Positions 50,466 to 59,749 of a DNA stretch of 64,000 nt are shown here, one piece after another. The position numbers were made by a program, and so were the translations under genes. Origin of the DNA: Synergistaceae bacterium OttesenSCG-928-D05 (lineage in GTDB: Bacteria > Synergistota > Synergistia > Synergistales > Synergistaceae); contig JAJDJB010000004.1 in the NCBI GenBank assembly GCA_030266985.1, positions 18,922-82,921 on the forward strand, read 5' to 3'. The notes beneath the pieces were generated by a model. The model was not told the origin of the DNA. It did not search any database and saw nothing but the letters and a program-made list of their open reading frames with translations. Position 1 is the stretch's first letter, and each line of letters opens with the position of its first letter.

Positions 50466-51056
50466 ATGCGAAAAAACGACAAGCTTTCCACGGGACAAAA
50501 AATCGCAGCCTGCACGTTCGCTCTCATATTGATTGCGGCGGGATGCATGGTTGGCCTGCGCATTGCACAGAAACCTGCATACGAAGCACACGAGCAGTTG
50601 CAATGCGACTTGCTGGCCGTATCGCTGCTGGAAACGCTGGCGGAGATCACGAAAACACACCCCGAAATATGGGTGCAATTCGACCCGGCAACGACGCTTA
50701 TGATTGATCACAGGCGCATGCCCGGCGCATGGAACGTTCTTTTTGAGGCACGGACAGATTCCGGTTATGTCAATGTCGAAGTGCTCGCAGCTTCCGGCTG
50801 GAATTCGAGAAGCCCGAAAGAAACGCGATTCAGCGCCTCCATTTCTCTGCAAGACGGCACAATCGCATATATGGAAGAAGCCGCGGCGAAACTCGCACAC
50901 GGCCTTCCCGGTCAAAAAATCGAAGCAAAGAAAAAGATTCTGCCTCTTATGTTCCGCGATGAAAAGGAGCCGGGCACACCAATGCGCGTGCACGTCTCCG
51001 AAGTCCAAGTTGAGGGCGACAAAGCGCCCTATCTCGTAATATTTCCCGAAAACTAA
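50466..51056 (+). CDS. Exported or membrane-anchored hypothetical protein
   Basis: 196 aa from ATG 50466 (GGAGGGG upstream). An N-terminal hydrophobic helix (about residues 12-35, AACTFALILIAAGCMVGL), possibly a lipoprotein or anchor, then a mixed alpha/beta domain with no family I know. The stop codon overlaps that of the MoaD-like gene tail-to-tail by four bases. Confidence 0.6.
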   Translation: MRKNDKLSTGQKIAACTFALILIAAGCMVGLRIAQKPAYEAHEQLQCDLLAVSLLETLAEITKTHPEIWVQFDPATTLMIDHRRMPGAWNVLFEARTDSGYVNVEVLAASGWNSRSPKETRFSASISLQDGTIAYMEEAAAKLAHGLPGQKIEAKKKILPLMFRDEKEPGTPMRVHVSEVQVEGDKAPYLVIFPEN

Positions 51057-51283
51057 CCGCTGGCTGCCATCGGGTAAATCGTAACTTCGTCGTTTTCCTC
51101 AAACCGATAGTCGAAGGATTTTGCACGCCCACCCACAACGGGCAAGATATCTTCTTCTTTCCCGAGCCCCGCGCGCACTATATATTCCCGTACGCTCTCT
51201 CCGGACAATGGTGCGGGAAGGGCGCTTTCGCGGACGCCGTACAGTTCGCTGAAATGCGGCGTAATTACAATGCGCACACTCAT
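51053..51283 (-). CDS. MoaD/ThiS-like sulfur-carrier protein
   Basis: 76 aa beta-grasp protein. It ends ENDEVTIYPMAASG, so the usual C-terminal Gly-Gly is Ser-Gly. It overlaps the aldehyde oxidoreductase stop by ATGA. Such small proteins accompany tungsten aldehyde oxidoreductases and may serve cofactor synthesis. Whether Ser-Gly can be activated is open. Confidence 0.8.
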   Translation of the reverse strand: MSVRIVITPHFSELYGVRESALPAPLSGESVREYIVRAGLGKEEDILPVVGGRAKSFDYRFEENDEVTIYPMAASG

Positions 51284-53133
51284 TGCGGCAAAAACTTTTT
51301 CAAATCGCCAAGACCGAGCCGGTCCAGCGTTTCAGGTTTCGGGATGCCGTTTTGATCCCATCCCCTGCATTTATAATACGCATCAAGCATCGGCTCGAAG
51401 TCCGGCGTATAATTTCCCGTACCCGTATCGTTACGCGGATTTTTCAGGATTCGTTCCGGCAGCATGTCGTCAGTACGGGTTACGCCATGCCGCACATTGT
51501 ACATACGTTTGACGTTAAAAATACGTTCGCCGGCTTCCGCGATTTCGTCGACACTTTTTTCAATGCCGGTCACGAGACCATACCATTCGCTGATCGTTGC
51601 ATAACTGATGCCGCCATAGATCGCAAACTTGCAAATCTTGAGCGAGTCGAGAATCCCCATAAGATTCTGCGCGCGCACGTTGAGCTCCGCTTCACCGCCC
51701 GTTGTATAACGCGGGCGCGGTTTGTCGTAACCGTACTCGGGCATGACCGCCGTTTTTTCATAAAAATAGGACGCGCCCGCCAAATGGCACGCGCCGCGAT
51801 TGCTGGTCGCATATCCCACCGCCATCGTATTAAAACAGCGGGGATCGTGTGCCGGAAGCGCCAGTCCTTTTACGTGGATCGCCATTTCATCCGCGTCTTT
51901 CAGGATCGTCGTCATTGCGGCGACGCCGCGCCCCAAAAGTCGGCCTATGCCTTCCGCCTCGCATATTTTCCGCGTAAGCGCAACCATAGCGTCCGCACTG
52001 CCCCATTCCGCTTCTATTCCGTCAAGATCGGCCGACGAAAGCAGGCCTTTCTCGTAACATTCCATCGTCATTGCGATCGCGCTGCCGGTTTCGATCGTAT
52101 CGATACCGTAGCGGTTGCAGAGGTCCGCCGCATAAGTAATCGCTTCGAGGTCTTCCACCATGCAGCTGCCGCCAAGCATTCCAAGCGTCTCATACTCCGG
52201 CCCGGCCCCTTTAACGCCGGCCCATTTACCCTCGTTTATTTCAACGTCGCGTCCGCAGCCGATCGGACACGATCCGCAATAGTAATTCTTTTTGAGGATT
52301 GTTTCCGCCATCTGCTGCCCGGATATTTTCTCCGCCTGCGGCCAGTCGCCGCGGCGCCAGTTCTGGATTGGCATGTCGCCCATTTTTTCTGCTGCGGCCG
52401 CGCCGCCCGCAGTCCCTAGCAAATTCATGCCCTTCATTTTTTCAACCATCTGCGGAACGATTTTTTTCTGCAGTTGCATCAGACCGTCGGCATCGGATAT
52501 TTCGGGCGTTTTGCCGCCGACAACAGCCAGGCATTTCAGCCGTTTGGAGCCCATGACCGCGCCAAGGCCGCACCGTCCGACCATACGGGCGTTTTCGCCA
52601 TCGTGCACAATACATGAGATGGGAACAAGTTTTTCGCCGGCAGGTCCGATACACGAGGTCTCACAATTTTTACCGAAACGTTCCTTCATATATCCGTCTA
52701 CATAAAAAGCGTCTTTTCCCCACAAATCATGCGCCGGTTCAATAGAAGCCTCTCCGTCGATAAGCAGGATGTTTACGGGCGTTTTCGACTGTCCTGTAAC
52801 GACAATCCCGTCAAACCCCGATTTTTTGAGCGCTATACCGAATCGCCCGCCCGCATCGCCTTCGCCGTATATTCCGGTAAGCGGCGATTTAGATACGATT
52901 TCATGACGGCCAGAAGTCGGGATTCGCGTTGCGGTAAAAGGTCCCGTCATCCAGATCAGCGGGTTATCGGGGCCAAGCGGATCGGTCTCCGGTCCCGTCA
53001 TGTCGAACAAAAGACGCGCCCCTACCCCGCTGCCGCCGATATAATCGGCGAACAGCGAGATGTCGGGCTCTAAAACAGAAATTCTTCCTTCTCTCAGATC
53101 GATGCAAAGGATTTTTTGCCAATAGCTCATCAT
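51280..53133 (-). CDS. Aldehyde:ferredoxin oxidoreductase family protein
   Basis: 617 aa tungsten/molybdopterin enzyme of the AOR family: DYIGGSGVGARLLFD, WMTGPFTATRIPTSGRHEIVSKSPLTG, and the [4Fe-4S] ligands in YYCGSCPIGCGRDV. It oxidises aldehydes to acids using ferredoxin; in amino acid fermenters the aldehydes come from 2-oxo acids. The start is the first of two ATGs at 53133; no clear ribosome-binding site, but the stop of the LUD gene is only six bases away, so re-initiation is likely. A longer frame to 53178 overlaps that gene. Confidence 0.92.
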   Translation of the reverse strand: MMSYWQKILCIDLREGRISVLEPDISLFADYIGGSGVGARLLFDMTGPETDPLGPDNPLIWMTGPFTATRIPTSGRHEIVSKSPLTGIYGEGDAGGRFGIALKKSGFDGIVVTGQSKTPVNILLIDGEASIEPAHDLWGKDAFYVDGYMKERFGKNCETSCIGPAGEKLVPISCIVHDGENARMVGRCGLGAVMGSKRLKCLAVVGGKTPEISDADGLMQLQKKIVPQMVEKMKGMNLLGTAGGAAAAEKMGDMPIQNWRRGDWPQAEKISGQQMAETILKKNYYCGSCPIGCGRDVEINEGKWAGVKGAGPEYETLGMLGGSCMVEDLEAITYAADLCNRYGIDTIETGSAIAMTMECYEKGLLSSADLDGIEAEWGSADAMVALTRKICEAEGIGRLLGRGVAAMTTILKDADEMAIHVKGLALPAHDPRCFNTMAVGYATSNRGACHLAGASYFYEKTAVMPEYGYDKPRPRYTTGGEAELNVRAQNLMGILDSLKICKFAIYGGISYATISEWYGLVTGIEKSVDEIAEAGERIFNVKRMYNVRHGVTRTDDMLPERILKNPRNDTGTGNYTPDFEPMLDAYYKCRGWDQNGIPKPETLDRLGLGDLKKFLPQ

Positions 53134-53138
53134 GCGGG

Positions 53139-53780
53139 TTAATAACCCAAATCTTCCCCCACCACGATGACGTGACATTCTCTGCCGATCGGGCAGCGTT
53201 CAATAATTGTAAAAACGTTGCAGATCCGACCAGGACTGTCGCAGTCGATGCAATGGCCGAGCTTCGTGCAGGGCGTTTGCGCACCCGTACGAATCGCGTT
53301 GGCCGGAGAGGCGATGTTGCGCGCGCGGTCCATTGCGCTCTCGAGGTCTCCGGTAATTTTATTGACGCCTATGACGTAAATAATTTTGCCAAGCGCCCAG
53401 GACATAACGGCAACCCGGTTTCCCGTGCCGTCTATGTTAACAAGCGATCCGTCCATCGACACAGCGTTGCTGCTCGTGACATACCAGTCCGTGTTCATCT
53501 CGTCCATGAGAACCTTCAGGCGCGCTTCTCGCGTCAAAGCGGGATCCCAGTGGTGAACTACCTTACAACCCTTCGCCGCGAGCGCTTCCATGAGACCAAT
53601 CTGCCTGACTGTGACCGTTCCGGGCACGCCCACCGATGCGCCGTCTTCGATCAGCGCCGCGATTATATTCTTCGCGTCCTCTGCTGTGGCGGCGTACTGC
53701 GCCTTAAATCCCCGTTTTTCGAGCGTTTTGCACAGGGATGCTCCCATATGCGCGTAATTTTTTTTCTTCGATTCGTACAT
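53139..53780 (-). CDS. LUD-domain protein (LutC-like, DUF162)
   Basis: 213 aa. The LUD core (IIAALIEDGASVGVPGTVTVRQIGLMEALAAKG; NTDWYVTSSNAVSMDGSLVNIDGTGNRVA) is complete. A Cys-rich end (GHCIDCDSPGRICNVFTIIERCP) probably binds an iron-sulfur cluster. LUD proteins handle lactate or related acids. Operon with the aldehyde oxidoreductase. The start at 53780 follows GGAGGC. Confidence 0.88.
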   Translation of the reverse strand: MYESKKKNYAHMGASLCKTLEKRGFKAQYAATAEDAKNIIAALIEDGASVGVPGTVTVRQIGLMEALAAKGCKVVHHWDPALTREARLKVLMDEMNTDWYVTSSNAVSMDGSLVNIDGTGNRVAVMSWALGKIIYVIGVNKITGDLESAMDRARNIASPANAIRTGAQTPCTKLGHCIDCDSPGRICNVFTIIERCPIGRECHVIVVGEDLGY

Positions 53781-53884
53781 CCCGCTGCCTCCAGTTTTTA
53801 CAATATTGATGCACTTCAAATGATACAATTTTTGCACGTTATGGTCTATACTTATTCATCACAAAGCAATTCACTTATTTCCAG

Positions 53885-54172
53885 ATGCAAGGAGGGCTTC
53901 TCCTGACAAGACGCGAAAAAATCAAAGCGATCAATAAGGAAACATGCGTCGTTCTTCTGCTCTACGCGATCTTTTTTGCGTGGTGGTATCTGACTGCATA
54001 CGGACTTGGAGGCGGTGACCCCGCCGAATATAAGTTCGTGTTCGGTTTTCCCGCGTGGTTTTTTTACAGCTGCATTGTCGGCTACATCGGCATTTCTCTG
54101 CTTTTGTGGATTGTCATAAAGCTTTTCTTTAAGGACATCCCCTTTGACGAGGAGGAAGAAAACGATGCTTGA
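53885..54172 (+). CDS. yhdT: YhdT family membrane protein
   Basis: 95 aa with two membrane helices and the pattern INKETCVVLLLYAIFFAWWYLTAYG, as in YhdT, the small partner of PanF. The start may be CTG 53903, six bases after a perfect AGGAGGG; ATG 53885 lies just upstream of that site. It overlaps panF by eight bases, as expected for the pair. Confidence 0.85.
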   Translation: MQGGLLLTRREKIKAINKETCVVLLLYAIFFAWWYLTAYGLGGGDPAEYKFVFGFPAWFFYSCIVGYIGISLLLWIVIKLFFKDIPFDEEEENDA

Positions 54173-55643
54173 CAGAGCCGGAATGCTGTTGCCGCTTGTC
54201 CTGTACCTAGGCCTGATTATGGGGATCGCGGTATGGGGCAGTAAAGTCGCGCAAAAAGAGAGCGGAACAAAAGGATTTATGGAGGAATATTTCCTAGGCA
54301 GCCGCTCCATGGGCGGTTTTGTGCTCGCGATGACGATCATCGCAACCTATACCAGCGCAAGCAGTTTCATCGGTGGTCCGGGCGTCGCCTACAACCTGGG
54401 ACTGGGCTGGATATTGTTGTCCATGATACAGGTACCCACCGCATTTTTGACGCTCGGTGTGATCGGCAAACGCTTTGCCCTCGTTTCGCGCCGCGCCAAC
54501 ACAGTCACGTTTTCGGATTTCCTGCGCGCACGCTACAAAAGCGATTTTGTCGTAGTTCTCGCCTCGCTCGCAATCATCGTCTTCTTCATGGCGTCAATGC
54601 TGGCGCAGTTCATCGGCGGAGCCAGGCTGTTTGAATCCATCACCGGATATTCTTACCAGAGCGGACTTTTGATCTTTGGGCTGGCCGTCATCATTTACAC
54701 AACGATCGGCGGATTCCGCGCTGTCGTCCTGACCGATGCCGTTCAGGGCGTCATGATGATCATCGCCTCCATCGCCATACTCGGCGCGGTCGTTGCCGCG
54801 GGAGGCGGCGTCGCGAATATCATGGAATCATTGCGCGCCGTTGACCCGGCACTGCTCTCCCCCCAGGGTCCGAATAACGCAATCCCGAAACCATTCATCC
54901 TCTCTTTCTGGGTTTTGGTTGGATTCGCAATCCTCGGGCTTCCGCAGACGACACAGAAGGCGCTTGGCTATCGCGATTCGAAATCCCTGCACAACGCAAT
55001 GATCATCGGAACGTTCGTCGTCGGATTCACGATGCTCACGATGCACCTCGTGGGCGCAATGGGACGCGCGGTTGTCCCCGGAATCAAAATCGGAGACCTC
55101 GCAGTTCCGACGCTAACGATCGAACTACTCTCGCCCTTTTGGGCAGGGATTTTTATAGCGGGACCGCTCGCGGCAATCATGTCAACCGTCGACTCGATGC
55201 TGATTATGGTTTCCGCCGCAATCGTTAAGGATCTTTACTTTCACTATGTAGCGAAAAACAAAGCGGAACTCTTGCCCCCGAGAAAAGTGAAAATCATGAG
55301 TACGCTCGTGACCGGGGTCGTCGGCATCCTCGTCTTCCTCGCGGCGCTGAAACCGCCCGCGCTGCTCGTTTGGATTAACCTTTTTGCGTTCGGCGGACTT
55401 GAGGCGGTGTTTTTCTGCCCGACGCTGTTCGGACTTTTCTGGCGGCGGGCGAATTCCACCGGTGCAATTTGCTCGATGCTGTTCGGGTGCGGAGCGTTTT
55501 TCTGGTTCAACATCACGAAGACAAGCATCGCTGGAACGACCGCAATCGTTCCGACTCTGGCATTGACAACAATAGTATTTGTGCTCGGCAGTTATTTCGG
55601 AAAGCCGGAGTCCGAGGAAAAATTACGGGTTTTTGACCTGTAG
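54165..55643 (+). CDS. panF: Sodium/pantothenate symporter
   Basis: 492 aa SSS-family transporter, about 13 helices. FMEEYFLGSRSMGGFVLAMTIIATYTSASSFIGGPG is characteristic of PanF. The overlap with YhdT supports it. ATG 54165 has GAGGAGGAAG upstream. It imports pantothenate, the precursor of coenzyme A. Confidence 0.93.
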   Translation: MLDRAGMLLPLVLYLGLIMGIAVWGSKVAQKESGTKGFMEEYFLGSRSMGGFVLAMTIIATYTSASSFIGGPGVAYNLGLGWILLSMIQVPTAFLTLGVIGKRFALVSRRANTVTFSDFLRARYKSDFVVVLASLAIIVFFMASMLAQFIGGARLFESITGYSYQSGLLIFGLAVIIYTTIGGFRAVVLTDAVQGVMMIIASIAILGAVVAAGGGVANIMESLRAVDPALLSPQGPNNAIPKPFILSFWVLVGFAILGLPQTTQKALGYRDSKSLHNAMIIGTFVVGFTMLTMHLVGAMGRAVVPGIKIGDLAVPTLTIELLSPFWAGIFIAGPLAAIMSTVDSMLIMVSAAIVKDLYFHYVAKNKAELLPPRKVKIMSTLVTGVVGILVFLAALKPPALLVWINLFAFGGLEAVFFCPTLFGLFWRRANSTGAICSMLFGCGAFFWFNITKTSIAGTTAIVPTLALTTIVFVLGSYFGKPESEEKLRVFDL

Positions 55644-55662
55644 AAAAATATTACGCCATAGT

Positions 55663-55694
55663 AAAACCGCACATCGCCGGTGTGCGGTTTTTTT
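55663..55694 (+). terminator. Terminator of panF
   Basis: AAAACCGCACA / TGTGCGGTTTT with a seven-base loop, then T residues. Confidence 0.9.
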
Positions 55695-55743
55695 ATACTC
55701 AATACGCAAATTGAGAAAATATAGTTTTTTAGATATAAAGCAG

Positions 55744-55785
55744 AACGGAGCAGCCTCGACTCATGCGAGATAAAAGCGCTCCGTT
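55744..55785 (-). terminator. Hairpin after the histidine kinase gene
   Basis: AACGGAGC / GCTCCGTT with a long loop, beginning two bases after the kinase stop on the minus strand. It ends the pho cluster. Confidence 0.6.
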
Positions 55786-55786
55786 T

Positions 55787-57571
55787 TTAACTGGCGTCCG
55801 GCATGCGTTTCGGCAGCGCCATACGGAAGGAACAACCGCCGAATTCCGCGTCTTCTAAAAGTTCGAGTTTACCGCCGTGCCGTTCCGCGATTCGCCGCGA
55901 AATAGAGAGTCCAAGACCATAACCGCCCGGCGCGATACCTCTGCGCGCACGGTGGCTTTCACCGCGCCGGAAGCGGTGGAATATAAATTCACGCTCCGCC
56001 CGCGGGATACCGGGCCCGTTGTCATCCACATTGATTACCCAGCGTTCGGGGCTGTCGGTGATTGTCATTTTCACCTTGCCGCCTTCGCTGCGGAATGCGG
56101 AGACATATTTGCACGCGTTTTCAAGCAGGTTGAATACAGCGCGGCGAATGTCCTCGGCACGGCCAAAGATATACGCCTCTCCTTCGCCCGGAACTTCGTA
56201 GGAAATATCGACATCCCTCGCGTAAGACACTTCCTTCATATCAGCGATGAGTTCTTTTGTGATCGCGAACGCGTCGATCTTTTCATACTGGATTCTTAGC
56301 GGGCCGGAATCAAGCCTGACCAAAAACAACAGATCTTCAACGAGTTTTGACACGCGTTCCTGTTGTGTGATGAGACGGTTGATCATGTCCCTGTCTTCCT
56401 GATTTTTGAGCGAAGATCCGCTCTTCAGTAGATCCAGTCCCATTCGGATGACTGCGAGCGGTGTTTGGAACTCATGTCCGGCATCGATAAAGAAATCCCG
56501 TCTTGCTTCATCCAAATGAATCTTCTCTGTATGGTCCTGAATGACGATCATTTGCTCGTTTGCCAGCGTAGCTGTCGAAATTTCCAGATGCATTCCACCG
56601 TTGTATGCTGTTCTCAGCAATCTTTTAGAATCCGCCTCGTACACCATTTGACACATTTCAACGGACGGCAGCACGATCTCAATCGAAGTTCCGGGCGCTG
56701 GACGGTCCTGTTCATCAAGGCCGCAAAGGTACACGGCGGTCTTATTTATGAACGTGATCTTTTTATCCGCGTCCAGAATAATCACACCAAGCGGCAGCGT
56801 TTCGAACACAATTTCCAGACTCTCTCTGCCCTCTTCTTCATATTGAAGGTTTTTCTGCAGCGCATCGTACATTGTGTTTAAGACATCGGACAGTTTTCGC
56901 AGCTCACTGGAGTTCGTGACCGGAAACCGGGCCGGCCTCCCATCGGCGATTGCCTCTGCGGTTTTGTTCAGCTCCGACAGGGGGCGCAGAGCCATGCGGA
57001 GCATCCAGTAGCAAACGGACCAAAGCAACAGAAGCGCAAGGACAAGCGTTATGGCAAAGCGTTTGCCTACGGACTTTACGAGGCCGCTCAATTTGTCCAC
57101 CGGATATCCCAGACGCAGAATATAGTGCTCATCAGAAGCACTTCCGTGAACTTCGATGCTCCGTGCAATATAATTAAGCCACTGACCCATGGTGGCGCTG
57201 AAACGCAAATCGGCGCCCTCTCCCTGGCTCATCGCAGCCACAATCTCTGGTCTGCGATAGTGGTTATCCATGATATCCGGATTTTCGGATGAGTCGATCA
57301 AAACCCGGCCGTCCGCATCAATCAGCGTAAGGCGTCCGTATGGATAAACGTCCATCCACAACTTCGAAAGCGTCCTGATTCCATCGACCCCCTCCGACTT
57401 TCCCGCACTCTGAAAAGCGTCAAGATAGTGGGAAAGCATCTGGTCATTCGATGCGATCAGCAGCTGGCTCTCTGAGCGATAAATCAGAAACCACGTCAAG
57501 AGTGCGACCGCAATCACTGTCACGGTCAATAACGTTATAATTTTTTTTCTGAGCGTTAGTTCTCCATACAT
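55787..57571 (-). CDS. phoR: Sensor histidine kinase (PhoR-like)
   Basis: 594 aa: membrane helix (about 12-30), periplasmic sensor region, second helix (about 180-200), HAMP, a PAS domain (about 250-340), HisKA with FFIDAGHEFQTPL (phosphorylated His) and a HATPase with N, G1 and G2 boxes (LLENACKYV, DNGPGIP, GYGLGLSI). The order and the pst genes beside it point to phosphate control. The start at 57571 overlaps the response regulator by 16 bases. Confidence 0.88.
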   Translation of the reverse strand: MYGELTLRKKIITLLTVTVIAVALLTWFLIYRSESQLLIASNDQMLSHYLDAFQSAGKSEGVDGIRTLSKLWMDVYPYGRLTLIDADGRVLIDSSENPDIMDNHYRRPEIVAAMSQGEGADLRFSATMGQWLNYIARSIEVHGSASDEHYILRLGYPVDKLSGLVKSVGKRFAITLVLALLLLWSVCYWMLRMALRPLSELNKTAEAIADGRPARFPVTNSSELRKLSDVLNTMYDALQKNLQYEEEGRESLEIVFETLPLGVIILDADKKITFINKTAVYLCGLDEQDRPAPGTSIEIVLPSVEMCQMVYEADSKRLLRTAYNGGMHLEISTATLANEQMIVIQDHTEKIHLDEARRDFFIDAGHEFQTPLAVIRMGLDLLKSGSSLKNQEDRDMINRLITQQERVSKLVEDLLFLVRLDSGPLRIQYEKIDAFAITKELIADMKEVSYARDVDISYEVPGEGEAYIFGRAEDIRRAVFNLLENACKYVSAFRSEGGKVKMTITDSPERWVINVDDNGPGIPRAEREFIFHRFRRGESHRARRGIAPGGYGLGLSISRRIAERHGGKLELLEDAEFGGCSFRMALPKRMPDAS

Positions 57572-58266
57572 CCGGGGTATTCCTCCCAAGCCAGCCTGTA
57601 TCCGCGGCCACGCAGCGTATGTGCGACAAGCATAGGAGTTGCTCCGTCGTCGATCTTTTTACGGAGCCTGGATATATGCACGTCAACGGTTCTTGTGTCG
57701 CCGCCGCCCATCCCCCAGATTTTTTTCAACAGTTCTTCCCGTGAAACGGTGTGTCCCATGCGCCGCGTCAGGATTTCCAGAATGTCGAATTCCGTAGGAC
57801 TCAGCTCTACAGAGGTGCCGCGCAGCCGAGCCTCGCGCACCGAAACATCAAGCGTAAGGTCACCGTCTATGAGAACCTTTCCGTCTCCGTCTCCATGCGT
57901 ACGGCGCAGCATTACACGAACTCTTGCAAGCAGTTCCTCCAGCGGGAACGGCTTCCTGATATAGTCGTCCGCACCAAGGTCAAGCCCTTGCACGACGTCC
58001 TCCGAGGAACTGCGTGCCGTCAGCATGATAATCGGGATATTCCGCGTGGCAAGATCCGCTTTCGAGCGTCTGCACACTTCCCATCCGTCCATCATCGGCA
58101 GCATCAGGTCGAGAATCACCAGGTCAGGCAACTCTTCGCCAATCATATTAAGCGCACTGTCTCCGTCATAAGCACAGATTGTTTTGTATCCGTGCTGCCG
58201 CAGCGCCCGGGCGACAAAATCGGCCAGGCTCTCTTCATCGTCGACGATTAGTATCTTTTCCGCCAT
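57556..58266 (-). CDS. phoB: OmpR/PhoB-family response regulator
   Basis: 236 aa. Receiver domain with the acidic pocket DDEES and the phosphorylated Asp in LVILDLMLPMMDG; C-terminal winged helix (VELSPTEFDILEILTRRMGHTVSREELL; RTVDVHISRLRKKID). Likely binds the tandem box before pstS. GGAGG precedes the ATG; phoU lies 12 bases upstream. Confidence 0.9.
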   Translation of the reverse strand: MAEKILIVDDEESLADFVARALRQHGYKTICAYDGDSALNMIGEELPDLVILDLMLPMMDGWEVCRRSKADLATRNIPIIMLTARSSSEDVVQGLDLGADDYIRKPFPLEELLARVRVMLRRTHGDGDGKVLIDGDLTLDVSVREARLRGTSVELSPTEFDILEILTRRMGHTVSREELLKKIWGMGGGDTRTVDVHISRLRKKIDDGATPMLVAHTLRGRGYRLAWEEYPGCMEN

Positions 58267-58278
58267 ATTGACCTCCTC

Positions 58279-58965
58279 CTATTCTTCTCGTTTCCTCCTA
58301 TGCAGGGAGGCTCTTGTCGTCTTACCCGTGTACATATAAGCAACCCTCTCGGCTACGTTTGTTGCATGATCTCCCGCGCGTTCCAGCGTGCGCGAGACGT
58401 TCATCAATTGAAACGACTGTTCTATTCTTTCAGGATTCTCCATGAGAATCTCGAAAAGCTCGCGTGCAATATCCTTCTCCAAATCGTCGACGCGGTCGTC
58501 CATTGGGAAAACGGACAAGGCAAGTTCCGGCGATCTTGTATCCAGCGCGGTAAGCGCCGTCTTCAGCATCTTCACGACCTGATCGACCATTCGCGGAATG
58601 TCGACCAGCGGCTTTGCGGGTTCCCGGTGCGCGATCTCGATTGCGACCTTCGCAATATTTCCGCCGTAATCGCCAATCCGTTCGAGGTCGACCGCAATAT
58701 GCATCAGAGAGGTCACCGCGCGAAGGTCTTCACCCAGAGGCTGGTAACGCGCTGCAAATTCCATGCAGCAATTATCAATCTTCTCCTCCAGTTCGTCGAT
58801 TAGATCATCGGATTCGAGTACTCTGCGCGCGGCTTCGATATTTCTGTCCTTCAGCGCGGTGACGGCATTTTCCAGAGCACTTCCCGCCATTCGCCCCATG
58901 AGGAATATCATCCGCTTGAGTTCGTCCAGGTCAGATTCGAGTCTTTTTCGTGTATTGATTGTCAT
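58279..58965 (-). CDS. phoU: Phosphate transport regulator PhoU
   Basis: 228 aa, two three-helix repeats. PhoU metal-binding patterns are visible (DDLIDELEEKID; DLERIGDYGGNIAK; ERAGDHATNVAERV). It links the Pst transporter to the sensor kinase. AGGGGT precedes the ATG. Confidence 0.95.
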   Translation of the reverse strand: MTINTRKRLESDLDELKRMIFLMGRMAGSALENAVTALKDRNIEAARRVLESDDLIDELEEKIDNCCMEFAARYQPLGEDLRAVTSLMHIAVDLERIGDYGGNIAKVAIEIAHREPAKPLVDIPRMVDQVVKMLKTALTALDTRSPELALSVFPMDDRVDDLEKDIARELFEILMENPERIEQSFQLMNVSRTLERAGDHATNVAERVAYMYTGKTTRASLHRRKREE

Positions 58966-58978
58966 TTACCCCTACCCC

Positions 58979-59743
58979 CTAGCCGAATCTTCCTGAAATA
59001 TAATCTTCGGTGCGTTTGTCCGATGGCGAAGTAAATATTCGTGCTGTACGATCATATTCTATCAGTTCGCCTAAAAGAAAGAATGCTGTCATATCGGATA
59101 TACGCGCCGCCTGCTGCATATTATGCGTCACTATCACAACGGTGTAATGCTCTTTCAGCTCCCGGACAAGTTCTTCGATGCGTGCCGTAGCCATTGGGTC
59201 AAGCGCGCTGGTCGGTTCGTCCATCAAAAGCACGTCTGGCTCCGTCGCGATCGCGCGCGCAATGCAAAGCCGCTGCTGTTGGCCTCCGGAAAGCCCCGTC
59301 CCGGGCTGGTTCAATTTAATTTTCACCTCATCCCACAGCGCCGCGGCATTTAAACTCCGCTTTACAATCTCGTCAAGGCGCTCTTTGTCCTTTATGCCGT
59401 TCAGCCTTGGCCCGTACGCAACGTTGTCGTAAATCGACATCGGGAACGGGTTCGGACGCTGAAAAACCATACCGACGCGGCGACGCAGTGCGATAACGTC
59501 CGTCTCCGCGCTCAGAATATCCATCCCCTCAAGCTCTATGCGCCCCGTGATACGCGCACTCGGAATAAAATCGTTCATCCGGTTGAGACAGCGCAGATAG
59601 CTACTCTTTCCGCAACCGGAAGGACCGATGAACGCAGTAACCGCACGTCTTCCGATATCAAGCTCGATCTTTTTTAGAACGTGGGCGTATCCATAATACA
59701 GGTCGAGCCCCAGCGTCCTGATCTGAACCTTATCGCTATCCAT
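58979..59743 (-). CDS. pstB: Phosphate ABC transporter ATPase
   Basis: 254 aa. Walker [10 protein letters not shown], signature [14 protein letters not shown], Walker [13 protein letters not shown], switch His in [10 protein letters not shown]. The start is ATG 59743, or GTG 59749 four bases after GGAG; the sequence does not decide between them. Confidence 0.96.
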   Translation of the reverse strand: MDSDKVQIRTLGLDLYYGYAHVLKKIELDIGRRAVTAFIGPSGCGKSSYLRCLNRMNDFIPSARITGRIELEGMDILSAETDVIALRRRVGMVFQRPNPFPMSIYDNVAYGPRLNGIKDKERLDEIVKRSLNAAALWDEVKIKLNQPGTGLSGGQQQRLCIARAIATEPDVLLMDEPTSALDPMATARIEELVRELKEHYTVVIVTHNMQQAARISDMTAFFLLGELIEYDRTARIFTSPSDKRTEDYISGRFG

Positions 59744-59749
59744 TTTCAC

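Noticed and set aside
51283..52419. 378-aa plus-strand frame opposite the aldehyde oxidoreductase
   Set aside because: Shadow frame with Arg/Phe/Ala bias.
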